Shown: positions 13,565-21,540 of the stretch, piece by piece
Layout: every line of letters begins with the position of its first letter
Position numbering within the stretch: position 1 is the stretch's first letter
Source of the DNA: Anaerolineaceae bacterium UBA4775
GTDB taxonomy: Bacteria > Chloroflexota > Anaerolineae > Anaerolineales > Anaerolineaceae
Assembly: GCA_002403205.1 (NCBI GenBank)
Contig: DHHJ01000027.1
Coordinates: forward strand, 1-24,016
DNA length: 24,016 nt
Direction: 5' to 3'
Program-made: the position numbers and the translations under genes
The notes under the pieces: model-generated
Database searches by the model: none
Seen by the model: the letters and a program-made list of their open reading frames with translations, nothing else
Told to the model about the DNA's origin: nothing

Positions 13565-15886
13565 TTGAAAGCTTATTGTGTTAAATGTCGAGAAAAAAGA
13601 GAAATAAAAGATCCAGTCGCCGACTATAACGCTGCCGGCGCTCCGGTAACCAAGGGCACCTGCTCGCATTGTGGCACCAAGGTTTACCGCATGGGCAATA
13701 CAGAAGCCCACGAAGGCCTGCCAAAACCAAAAGTCAAGCGAAAAAAAGAGGTTGAGCGCAAAGGTAAACTGGTGGTCGTGGAATCACCTGCAAAAGCCAA
13801 AACGGTCAGCCGGTTTTTAGGCAAAGGTTATACCGTGCGGGCTTCTGTCGGGCATGTGCGTGACCTCTTGCGATCGAAATTATCGGTGGATGTCGACAAC
13901 GATTTTGCACCCCAATACCGGGTACCGAATGAAAAACGGGACGTCGTCAAGGAATTGAAGAAGTTGGCGCAGAAGGCCGAATCGGTTTACCTGGCGACCG
14001 ACCCCGACCGTGAAGGTGAAGCGATTGCCTGGCACCTGATGGAAGCGGCGGAAATTGAACCGGACCGCACCAACCGGGTTGTCTTTCATGAGATCACAGA
14101 GGAAGCGGTTGCTCATGCTTTTGCACATCCACGCGGGGTTGATATGGACCTGGTGGATGCACAACAGACCCGGCGCATCCTGGACCGGCTGGTCGGTTAC
14201 GGAATCAGCCCGATCCTGTGGAAAAAAGTCCGCAGCCGATTATCTGCCGGGCGTGTGCAATCCGTTGCTTTGCGATTGATCGTTGAGCGCGAGCGGGAGA
14301 TTGATGCCTTTGACCCGGTGGAATACTGGTCAATCGCTGCCGACCTGCTGCCGGAGGGCGGCCAGATAGTCTACCGGGCTAAACTCTCAAAAATTAACGG
14401 CGAAGACCCACAATTGGGCAGTGAATCGATCGTGGAACCGATCCTCGCAGACATGCGTTCAGCCACCTACACCGTGGACTCCATCAAGCACGGAAAACGT
14501 CGACGCAACCCATCTGCCCCCTTTATCACCAGCACCTTACAGCAGGATGCCTCCCGCAAGCTGGGTTTCACAGCCCGCAAGACCATGGCGGTCGCTCAGC
14601 AGCTTTACGAGGGTATTGAGTTGGACGGGCAGGGTACCACGGGTTTGATCACGTATATGCGCACGGACTCGACCAACATTTCGAAAATTGCTTTAGATGA
14701 GGTACGCAAATATATCAAAGCGCAGTATGGCACCAGTTTTCTGCCCGAAAAGCCGCCGTTCTATAAGACGCGCACGCAATCTGCCCAAGAAGCACATGAA
14801 GCGATCCGTCCGACTTCGATCTATCGCACGCCGAAAACGATCAAGAAATTCCTCACGCGCGATCAATTCAAGCTGTACCAATTGATCTGGCAGCGGTTCA
14901 TCGCTTCACAAATGAAGCCCGCTGTTTACAAAACCTTGGCAGTAGAAGTGATCGGCCAGGGTGAAGCAGATCAGTACCTGCTGCGCGCCTCCGGCAGTCA
15001 ACTTGAGTTCCAGGGGTTCCTGTATATCTACGAAGAGGGTAAAGACGAAGATAAGGTCGATGAGGAAGAGGGTGATAGCGACCGCATCCCGATCGATGAT
15101 ATCAAGGAAAAGCAACGGCAAGATCTGCAGGCGCTATACCCCGAGCAGCATTTCACCGAACCGCCACCACGCTTCACCGAAGCCTCGCTGGTTCAGGTGC
15201 TTGAAGAAAACGGCATCGGCCGGCCATCGACCTATGCGCCGATCCTTTCGACCATTCAAAATAGGGGCTATGTTCTCAGGGAGAACAAACGCCTGCTGCC
15301 CACGGAGACAGGGTTTCTTGTGAATGACCTGGTGGTCGAGTTTTTCCCCAATGTGGTTGATATCGGCTTCACGTCTCGGCTTGAGGATCAGCTCGACATG
15401 ATCGCGTCTGGTGACGCTGAGTGGGTTGAGGTGATCCGTGAATTTTATGATTCATTTTCAGATCGTCTGGAGCATGCCGAAGCTGCCATGCCAGAAAAGA
15501 AAGCCGAGCTGGAGAAGATCGGCCGTGCATGCCCTGAGTGCGGGCATGACTTGATCCTGCGCTGGGGCCGGTATGGAAAATTCATCAGTTGCAGCAACTT
15601 CCCGGCTTGCCGACACACAGAGCCCTACCTTGAGAAAATTGGCATGCATTGCCCTGTTTGCGAAGAGGGTGAAGTGGTCCAGCGCAAAACGCGCAGAGGC
15701 CGCACTTTTTACGGCTGTTCGCGTTATCCTGAGTGCGAATTCACCTCCTGGAAGCGGCCAATTCCTACCCCTTGCCCGAACTGCAACGGTACCCTGGTGA
15801 TCTCGAATAATCGCCATGTCCTGTGCCTGACCTGCGAAACGACTTACTCGCAGGATGAGCTTCAATTGGAAACTGAAGTGGCATAA
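13565..15886 (+). CDS. topA: DNA topoisomerase I with an extra N-terminal zinc ribbon
   Basis: This type IA topoisomerase relaxes negative supercoils by cutting one strand. The start is TTG at 13565, 9 nt after AGGAG. Residues 1-44 form a separate four-Cys unit (Cys5, Cys8, Cys33, Cys36; KREIKDP between) resembling DUF5679. A Lys-rich linker follows, then the TOPRIM domain with VVVESPAKAKT (70-80, Glu73) and DPDREGEAIAWHL (146-158). The catalytic Tyr364 lies in LITYMRTDSTN. Three C-terminal zinc-ribbon units begin at Cys656 (CPECG), then CPVCEEG and CPNCNG. At 773 residues it has a standard core plus these added modules. It closes the ffh operon, 12 nt after manC. No clear terminator follows. 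Confidence 0.96.
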   Translation: MKAYCVKCREKREIKDPVADYNAAGAPVTKGTCSHCGTKVYRMGNTEAHEGLPKPKVKRKKEVERKGKLVVVESPAKAKTVSRFLGKGYTVRASVGHVRDLLRSKLSVDVDNDFAPQYRVPNEKRDVVKELKKLAQKAESVYLATDPDREGEAIAWHLMEAAEIEPDRTNRVVFHEITEEAVAHAFAHPRGVDMDLVDAQQTRRILDRLVGYGISPILWKKVRSRLSAGRVQSVALRLIVEREREIDAFDPVEYWSIAADLLPEGGQIVYRAKLSKINGEDPQLGSESIVEPILADMRSATYTVDSIKHGKRRRNPSAPFITSTLQQDASRKLGFTARKTMAVAQQLYEGIELDGQGTTGLITYMRTDSTNISKIALDEVRKYIKAQYGTSFLPEKPPFYKTRTQSAQEAHEAIRPTSIYRTPKTIKKFLTRDQFKLYQLIWQRFIASQMKPAVYKTLAVEVIGQGEADQYLLRASGSQLEFQGFLYIYEEGKDEDKVDEEEGDSDRIPIDDIKEKQRQDLQALYPEQHFTEPPPRFTEASLVQVLEENGIGRPSTYAPILSTIQNRGYVLRENKRLLPTETGFLVNDLVVEFFPNVVDIGFTSRLEDQLDMIASGDAEWVEVIREFYDSFSDRLEHAEAAMPEKKAELEKIGRACPECGHDLILRWGRYGKFISCSNFPACRHTEPYLEKIGMHCPVCEEGEVVQRKTRRGRTFYGCSRYPECEFTSWKRPIPTPCPNCNGTLVISNNRHVLCLTCETTYSQDELQLETEVA

Positions 15887-15916
15887 TCCTTGCACTTAAC
15901 CCTCTGAGTTGTATTG

Positions 15917-15951
15917 TTGCAGAAAGTGACCAGTTATTTTATAATAGTCAC
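15917..15951 (+). promoter_or_regulatory. Promoter of the two-helix membrane protein, with a flanking dyad
   Basis: TTGCAG (15917-15922), a 17-nt spacer and a perfect TATAAT (15940-15945) lie 45 nt before the start codon. GTGAC (15926-15930) and GTCAC (15947-15951) are inverted arms around the -10 and could be an operator, but five-base arms may arise by chance. Confidence 0.62.
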
Positions 15952-15989
15952 AACGCTTATTCTTCACAAAAACGAGATGGGAGATAACG

Positions 15990-17045
15990 ATGGACTCAGA
16001 GAAATTAAACGCCTGGCTTAAAGATTTCCGGATCACCTTGCCGGTTGGCGTGGTGATTGGTTTAATTCTGGGCTTGGTGATTGGTTGGGGTATTTGGCCT
16101 GTGCAGTGGACAGATCTGGCGCCATACCACCTGCGTGCTGACTTGCGTGAAGATTACCTGCGAACGGCAATCTACACCTCAACTTTAGAAGGGGACGCCT
16201 CAATCGCCTTAAAAGCCTGGTCCGAACTGGGAGATACAGCAGAGGAAACACTGGCCGTAGTGCGTAATCGCCCCGGTTTTCTTTCTGAAGCACAAATTAA
16301 CAGTTTTGTAGGGGTTGTGGGGGCTGGGGCAGTGGAAGCGGTGCCCGAGGTGGAGGTCGAACCGGAAGAGGTTGAATCCCAAGAAGAAACTGCCGGGCCG
16401 AACTGGCTCTTGTTAGGCGCTTTATGCATCGGGCTTGTGGCGGTTATCGCTGGGGTGGTCTTTTTCGTGGTGATGCGCTCCCGTAACGCTCGAACAGGCC
16501 AATACGAACCCTCCGATCTGCCGAGTTCACCTGATGATGTGGATTTTGATGAAGACGCAATGCGATTTGCTCCCGAGCAGCGGGGTGTGTTTGAAGAATT
16601 GCTGGCGGATGAACACACCCAGCCTGTAGCCCAATTTATGACCACTTATATGGTTGGTGACGATCTTTATGATGATTCCTTCAGCATTGACACACCCACC
16701 GGTGAGTTTTTGGGTGAATGCGGTGTGGGAATTTCAGAGACCGTGGGTGTGGGTGAGCCAAAGCGCGTTACAGCGTTTGAAATCTGGCTGTTTGACAAGA
16801 ATGACATCCAAACTGTAACGAAGGTGATCATGAGCGAGCATGCTCACGATGATGACAAGTTGCGCATGCGGCTTGAATCCAAGGGTGAGCTGGTCCTGGC
16901 AGAACCTGGCAAGCAAATTCTGCTGGAAACGGCCACCTTGCAACTTGAAGCCCGCATCATTGATATGGCCTATGGTGAAGGCGCTGCCCCCGATTTGAGC
17001 TTCTTTGAACGGCTCACCTTGGAGCTGGCGATCTGGCCTAAGTAG
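15990..17045 (+). CDS. Two-helix membrane protein of unknown function
   Basis: I do not recognise this family. The 351-residue protein has a membrane helix at about 17-36 (VGVVIGLILGLVIGWGIW), an outer segment of about 100 residues (WPVQWTDLAPYHLRADLRED, then a helical stretch), a Glu/Val-rich low-complexity stretch (115-135), a second helix at about 139-162, and a cytoplasmic region of about 190 residues beginning with an acidic linker. The last 150 residues look like a folded domain with EIWLFDKNDIQTVTKVIMSEHA. The residues after helix 1 recall a pattern I associate with Chloroflexota membrane proteins, but I cannot name the family. GGGAGAT precedes the ATG. It stands alone between a good promoter and a strong terminator, so it is probably expressed by itself. 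A sensor or scaffold role is speculation. Confidence 0.85.
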   Translation: MDSEKLNAWLKDFRITLPVGVVIGLILGLVIGWGIWPVQWTDLAPYHLRADLREDYLRTAIYTSTLEGDASIALKAWSELGDTAEETLAVVRNRPGFLSEAQINSFVGVVGAGAVEAVPEVEVEPEEVESQEETAGPNWLLLGALCIGLVAVIAGVVFFVVMRSRNARTGQYEPSDLPSSPDDVDFDEDAMRFAPEQRGVFEELLADEHTQPVAQFMTTYMVGDDLYDDSFSIDTPTGEFLGECGVGISETVGVGEPKRVTAFEIWLFDKNDIQTVTKVIMSEHAHDDDKLRMRLESKGELVLAEPGKQILLETATLQLEARIIDMAYGEGAAPDLSFFERLTLELAIWPK

Positions 17046-17070
17046 TGCTCCACACATCGAGCTCCCTGAG

Positions 17071-17115
17071 ATTAAACAAACAGCCCCCCAAGCCAATTGG
17101 GGGGTTTAATTTTTC
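17071..17115. terminator. Bidirectional terminator between convergent units
   Basis: CCCCCCAA (17084-17091) and TTGGGGGG (17097-17104) form a perfect 8-bp stem with loop GCCAA. The plus strand continues TTTAATTTTT and the minus strand CTGTTTGTTTAAT, so it can serve both the membrane-protein gene and the greA operon. Confidence 0.85.
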
Positions 17116-17127
17116 GTTTAGGCAGGA

Positions 17128-17598
17128 TTATTCGATCCCTAAGATCTCGAATTCGGTCATATCATTGCCAGGCAGGATGACCTTGACCCGATCGCCCACT
17201 TTGTGGCCAATGAGGGCCTTACCGATCGGCGATTCGTGTGAAATCATACCGTTGCTCGGATTTGCTTCCTGTGTGCCCACCAATAGATATGTTTCTGGGG
17301 GGTAGTCGTCCTCTTTGATGGTCACTTTTGCGCCTACGGCCACTTCGGAGTAGTTAGATTGGGTTTCAATCACCTCGGCATGGTAGAGAATAGTCTCAAT
17401 TTCCTGGATTCGCCCTTCTAGAAAGCCCTGGTCCTCTTTGGCTTTGTGGTAGTCGGCATTTTCGGAGAGATCGCCCATCGAAATCGCGCTCTTTAAGCGT
17501 TCAGCGATGTCCTGGCGGCCATTTTCCTTAAGATCCTGAAGCTCTGATTCAAGATTTTCTTTTCCTTCAGGGGTCAGGTAGTGTTTATTGTTTTGCAT
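17128..17598 (-). CDS. greA: Transcription elongation factor GreA
   Basis: GreA enters the RNA polymerase secondary channel and stimulates cleavage of backtracked RNA. The 156-residue protein has the N-terminal coiled-coil hairpin with the tip MGDLSENADYHKAKEDQG (about 41-58), whose Asp and Glu coordinate the catalytic metal, and a C-terminal FKBP-like domain with PIGKALIGHKVGDRV near 124-138. Length and motifs are standard. GAGGTG lies a few nt before the ATG. It is the last gene of the minus-strand run, 39 nt after dgt, and ends at the terminator about 20 nt downstream. Confidence 0.97.
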   Translation of the reverse strand: MQNNKHYLTPEGKENLESELQDLKENGRQDIAERLKSAISMGDLSENADYHKAKEDQGFLEGRIQEIETILYHAEVIETQSNYSEVAVGAKVTIKEDDYPPETYLLVGTQEANPSNGMISHESPIGKALIGHKVGDRVKVILPGNDMTEFEILGIE

Positions 17599-17637
17599 AG
17601 CACCTCATTATTATATTTTTTTCTTACAGCTTTTGAT

Positions 17638-18792
17638 TTAGGGCAGGGTTTCGGGATCGAATAATTTCTGATGTTCATCGATGGCAAAACGGTCGGTCAT
17701 TCCGGCGATATAGTCACACACCGCATGCTCCAACCCGATGCTATCGATGAGCGTTTGGTATTGTTCGGGTAATGTAGCCGGTTCGGTGATATAGGCGTTG
17801 AACAGGTTCTCGATGATGCGCTCAGCTTTGACGGTCATGCGGACGACGCGGAAGTGTTGATACAGATGTTGGTAGAGGAAATCCTTGAGCTCCCGGTTGC
17901 GGCGGTGCATATCCTCACTGAATCCCACCACGTTATAGGGTAGTTGTTGCAGTTCCTCCACCGTGCGGATGCCGCTGCGGCGGATCATGCGATCGATGGA
18001 TTGGATCAGGTCTGTGACTTCAATCCCAATCAGGCGGCGGATCAGGCGGTGGCGTGATAGCTCGTCCAGCTCGTCAGAACGCCGCCGGCCAATGCTTTCG
18101 TTGATCACTTCCCACAGCGAGATCCCGGCCAGCTGGTCTGGTGTGATCATCCCTGAGCGCAGGCCGTCATCCAGGTCGTGGGCGGTGTAGGCCAGCTCAT
18201 CTGCCGCATTGGTGATCTGCGCCTCAAGGTGGCCGCGCAGTTTGGGATCAAAGTCCTGTGCGTCTGAAATGTCATATTCAGTCTCGTGCTTGACCATCCC
18301 TTCCAGGACTTCCCAGGTGAGGTTCAACCCGCTAAATTCAGGATAACGGTTCTCAACTTCTGTCACGATATGGAAGGAATGGCGGTTGTGGTTAAAGCCA
18401 CCGTGGTCGACCATCAGGCGTGCCAGCACGCGTTCACCGGAGTGACCAAACGGGGGGTGGCCCAGGTCGTGCGCCAGGCAAATGGTCTCCACCAGGTCTT
18501 CATTTGCTCCCAGGGCGCGTGCCACACTGCGGCCGATTTGGGCGACTTCAAGGGTGTGAGTCAGACGGGTGCGATAATAATCGCCCTCGTAGTTGATGAA
18601 CACCTGGGTCTTGTACTCCAGCCGGCGGAACGCGGTGGTATGAAGGATTCGGTCCCGATCGCGCTGGAACACTGTGCGGTAATCCGGTTCGTCTTCAGGG
18701 TGTTTGCGGCCTTTGCTGTCCTTACTGCGGATGGCATAAGGTGCCAAGGACTGGTCTTCCAATTCCTCGAGTTGATGACGCGTAAATATCAT
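17638..18792 (-). CDS. dgt: dGTPase-like HD-domain triphosphohydrolase
   Basis: Members remove triphosphate from dNTPs and adjust nucleotide pools. The 384-residue protein has the HD-domain metal ligands: His79 in TRLTHTLEVAQ, His108-Asp109 in CLAHDLGHPPFGHSGE, and a later Asp in ADELAYTAHDLDDG. DRDRILHTTAFRRLEYKTQVF near residues 45-65 is typical of the dNTPase family, and the length matches the shorter bacterial type rather than the 500-residue E. coli Dgt. GGAGAT lies 8 nt before the ATG. It follows the isopentenyl phosphate kinase gene by 46 nt. A TATAAT in that gap lacks a -35, so co-transcription is more likely than a separate promoter. The preferred dNTP cannot be told from the sequence. 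Confidence 0.93.
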   Translation of the reverse strand: MIFTRHQLEELEDQSLAPYAIRSKDSKGRKHPEDEPDYRTVFQRDRDRILHTTAFRRLEYKTQVFINYEGDYYRTRLTHTLEVAQIGRSVARALGANEDLVETICLAHDLGHPPFGHSGERVLARLMVDHGGFNHNRHSFHIVTEVENRYPEFSGLNLTWEVLEGMVKHETEYDISDAQDFDPKLRGHLEAQITNAADELAYTAHDLDDGLRSGMITPDQLAGISLWEVINESIGRRRSDELDELSRHRLIRRLIGIEVTDLIQSIDRMIRRSGIRTVEELQQLPYNVVGFSEDMHRRNRELKDFLYQHLYQHFRVVRMTVKAERIIENLFNAYITEPATLPEQYQTLIDSIGLEHAVCDYIAGMTDRFAIDEHQKLFDPETLP

Positions 18793-18838
18793 AGGATTTG
18801 ATCTCCAAAATTTTCAACCAAAAGGTGATTATACCGGA

Positions 18839-19678
18839 TTATCCCGCAATCTGACTTTTATAACCGGTTTGATTAGCTATCAGGGTGCCGCTCGGTTCGC
18901 CTGCACCGGAGAGCGCTTTTCGAAGGTTTCCAGGTTGGACTCCGGAGAAGATGTGTACCTCAAGCCCGGGCAATTCAGCCACCAGGGAGAGCATCGACTT
19001 GACCTTTGCCAGCATGCCGCCGGTGACGTCCACCGCGCTGGAGGGGGCAAGCGACGGAAGAAACTCGTGTAGATTTTCAGGTGTGATCAGGGGGATGATG
19101 TCCTGCGGCTGTTGGGGATGGCGGTAAACGCCTGCTTCCAGGCCAGCGATAAGAATTCGCTGTGGTTGAAATACCCTGGCGAGGTGCAGAAACAGTGCTT
19201 CTGTTGAAAGGATCGTCCCGCCCAGTTTGATATCAAAGATCACATCGCCGTTCACGACGGGGATGAGCCCATGTGAAAGTGCCAGTGCGATCGGGCGGGT
19301 ATCCCATTGGATGATGTGCCGATTTTGGCTGATGACCCCGGCAGATGGTGGAAATGCGATCACGGGCAGGCCGGCATGGGTGAAGGCATCCATCACGATC
19401 TGGTTCAATGCCCGGGCGGCTGACCACACCTCGTAAAAGCCCTGCCAGTATTCGGACCCTTCACCGCCCAGCTGAGTCTGGTAACGATCGGCCACCTCGT
19501 GTCCGAACGAGCCTGAGCCATGACCGATCAGCAAGCGTAGATTGGGCTGCGCGCCCACCACCACTGAGATCTCCCGGGCAAGCCGCTGGAGTGTATCGGG
19601 CCGGGGAGTCATAGGTTGGGTCTTGTCGGTGATCAGCGATCCGCCCAATTTCAGAAAAATGAGCCGAGTGTGGGTCAT
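18839..19678 (-). CDS. ipk: Isopentenyl phosphate kinase
   Basis: This amino-acid-kinase-fold enzyme phosphorylates isopentenyl phosphate to isopentenyl diphosphate, the last step of the alternative mevalonate route. The 279-residue protein has the nucleotide loop FLKLGGSLITDK (8-19) and the family mark GHGSGSFGHE (52-61). Its His60 corresponds to the phosphate-binding His of archaeal enzymes and separates them from carbamate or aspartate kinases. VVNGDVIFD lies mid-protein, and VDVTGGMLAKV completes the fold's C-terminal motif. The ATG overlaps the mevalonate kinase stop by 4 nt (ATGA), so translation is coupled. Fosfomycin kinase is a relative in the same fold group, but pairing with mevalonate kinase makes this assignment strong. 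Confidence 0.92.
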   Translation of the reverse strand: MTHTRLIFLKLGGSLITDKTQPMTPRPDTLQRLAREISVVVGAQPNLRLLIGHGSGSFGHEVADRYQTQLGGEGSEYWQGFYEVWSAARALNQIVMDAFTHAGLPVIAFPPSAGVISQNRHIIQWDTRPIALALSHGLIPVVNGDVIFDIKLGGTILSTEALFLHLARVFQPQRILIAGLEAGVYRHPQQPQDIIPLITPENLHEFLPSLAPSSAVDVTGGMLAKVKSMLSLVAELPGLEVHIFSGVQPGNLRKALSGAGEPSGTLIANQTGYKSQIAG

Positions 19679-20631
19679 CGGGGTCCGCCTTTGGTCAGTG
19701 CCGTAGTGATCACTCGTGTGGCACCAGCAGTGAGGAGGGCGGTTTCAATCTGGCGGGTTTTTTCCTCGGACGAAAGTGCGATTATATTGCCGCCGCGTCC
19801 GCCGCCGGAGAGTTTTGCACCAGCAGCGCCTGCTTCCCTGGCGGTATGGATGAGGTGTTCCAGGCTGGGGCTAGAGACTCCCAACAAGTCCAACAGGTGC
19901 TGGTTCTGATCCATTAAAAAGCCCAAAGCGGCGAGATCTCCTGTGATCAGGCTTTGCCGGGCTTGCCGGGTGATCTCTCCGATTTGCATGAAAATCTGGT
20001 TGTAAGTTTCAGGATCGGCAGTATGCCGATGGTGCACCTCAGCGACAGTCACCCGTGTCGGTGTTTTTTCGCCGGTATCGGCGATCACCCAGTGGGTGGT
20101 TTGTTCCACAGCAAGGGGCTGGATCGGCTCATTCCGTGAGAAGAAGATCGGCTTCTGGTGCGCGATGACGTGATTGTCGATCCCTGAAGGGGAACCATGC
20201 TGGATCTTTTCCACTTCGTAAGCTAAGGCTGAGGTTTCATCGGCTGTGATGGGCTTTCCTAAAAAGCCGGTTATGGCACGGATGATGGCGATGGCAATGG
20301 CAGCGCTCGAACCCATGCCGGCTGAAATCGGGATGGTTGATGTGATCACCAGGGTGTAGGCTGGAGGCCGATCCACGCCGGCAAATTGCATGGCAAGGCG
20401 GATGGCTGCAGCAAAGGGATGGTCAGGGGGGAGGTCGGCTAAGCATGCCTCAAAATTGATATCGGGGGCCTGAATGCGGACCATATCTGCCTGTGCATCG
20501 ATCGTTGGGAACACCCGGGCTGTGGCATTCACCTTGTTAACGGGGATGGCAATGGCTGGCTGTCCGTAGACTACAGCATGTTCGCCAAACAGGATGATCT
20601 TACCTGGTGCTTTTGTGTAGATGACCGGCAT
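19675..20631 (-). CDS. mvk: Mevalonate kinase
   Basis: This GHMP-family kinase makes 5-phosphomevalonate from mevalonate and ATP. I choose ATG at 20631, since a GGGGGG ribosome site lies 5 nt before it; in-frame GTG and TTG codons directly upstream would add two residues. The resulting 318-residue protein shows APGKIILFGEHAVVYG (8-23), the ATP loop PISAGMGSSAA (101-111), GSPSGIDNHV with the catalytic Asp152, and AKLSGGGRGGNII toward the C-terminus. These are canonical for mevalonate kinase, so an archaeal mevalonate-3-kinase is unlikely. It starts 12 nt after the prenyltransferase gene and overlaps the isopentenyl phosphate kinase gene, placing both kinase steps in one transcript. Confidence 0.95.
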   Translation of the reverse strand: MPVIYTKAPGKIILFGEHAVVYGQPAIAIPVNKVNATARVFPTIDAQADMVRIQAPDINFEACLADLPPDHPFAAAIRLAMQFAGVDRPPAYTLVITSTIPISAGMGSSAAIAIAIIRAITGFLGKPITADETSALAYEVEKIQHGSPSGIDNHVIAHQKPIFFSRNEPIQPLAVEQTTHWVIADTGEKTPTRVTVAEVHHRHTADPETYNQIFMQIGEITRQARQSLITGDLAALGFLMDQNQHLLDLLGVSSPSLEHLIHTAREAGAAGAKLSGGGRGGNIIALSSEEKTRQIETALLTAGATRVITTALTKGGPR

Positions 20632-20643
20632 CAACACCCCCCA

Positions 20644-21522
20644 TCACAGCAGGTAAAGAATAACGAGGACAGTTAACCCCCATAAGGCGATGGCGGCCTG
20701 CATGGGACGGTCTGAGATCACAATTTCCTCAGGTGCACCGCCATAATGCTGTATTCGGATCAGGTAAAGATAACGGAACAGCCCATAGATCACAAAGGGG
20801 ATGGTCAGCATCATCTGATAGCCGCCTGGCGTGATGGTCGCCGAGAAGGTGTACAGGCAGTAGGTCATCAATGTGGTGCTCAACACAACAGTCAGCAATT
20901 GATCTAGCAGATCAAGGGTGTATCCGTCCAAGACACGCCGGTGATTCGGGGCGTCCATCTGAAGCAATTCGATCTCTGCACGGCGCTTTCCCAGTCCGAT
21001 GAATAATGCCAAAAATGTGGTGGAAACAAATAGCCAGGGTGAAAAGCGATCGGTCTCAATGATCAGCACACCTGCAGCAACCCGCAGGACGAATCCTGCC
21101 GCAATGATGATCACATCGATCAGGGGTAGATGCTTAAACCAAAGCGAATATGCTAGCATGAGGATGACGTAACCCGTGATGATCAGACCCAGTCCACTAT
21201 CCAGAATAAAAGCGGTAGGGAAGGTCACCAAACCCAGGATAACAGCTGAAAAAATGGCTGTTTTTTTCGATAGCTGTCCAGATGCCAGCGGGCGGTTTTG
21301 TTTGGATGGGTGCTGACGATCTGATTCGATATCGGCCAAGTCGTTGATGATGTAAACCAGGCTGGATGCCAGGCAAAACAGGACTGCAGCAGCCAGGGTG
21401 ATCAATAACGAGCCCATTGCGATCAATTGGCGGTCAAAGACCAGGGCGGCAAACACAAAGACATTCTTCAACCATTGCTTGGGGCGCATGGTTTTCAAAA
21501 TCAGACGGAGTTGGTTGATCAT
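20644..21522 (-). CDS. UbiA-family prenyltransferase, decaprenyl-phosphate phosphoribosyltransferase-like
   Basis: This integral membrane protein of about 292 residues has roughly eight or nine hydrophobic segments. The N-terminal TMRPKQWLKNVFVFAAL and the Asp-rich motif NDLADIESDRQHPSKQNRPL (60-79) are closest to Rv3806c-type enzymes, which transfer phosphoribose from PRPP to polyprenyl phosphate for arabinose-donor lipids, as I recall that family. Other UbiA members prenylate quinone or heme precursors, so the substrate is a family-level inference. I choose ATG at 21522 (GAGAA 7 nt upstream); GTG at 21540 would add six residues. It heads the operon with mevalonate kinase and isopentenyl phosphate kinase, which fits an enzyme that uses polyprenyl phosphate. 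Confidence 0.85.
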   Translation of the reverse strand: MINQLRLILKTMRPKQWLKNVFVFAALVFDRQLIAMGSLLITLAAAVLFCLASSLVYIINDLADIESDRQHPSKQNRPLASGQLSKKTAIFSAVILGLVTFPTAFILDSGLGLIITGYVILMLAYSLWFKHLPLIDVIIIAAGFVLRVAAGVLIIETDRFSPWLFVSTTFLALFIGLGKRRAEIELLQMDAPNHRRVLDGYTLDLLDQLLTVVLSTTLMTYCLYTFSATITPGGYQMMLTIPFVIYGLFRYLYLIRIQHYGGAPEEIVISDRPMQAAIALWGLTVLVILYLL

Positions 21523-21540
21523 AAACTGGTTCTCGTTCAC

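Noticed and set aside
18793..18845. Separate promoter for dgt (TATAAT in the gap after the isopentenyl phosphate kinase gene)
   Set aside because: No acceptable -35 at 16-18 nt and no extended -10 TG. Co-transcription explains the spacing better.
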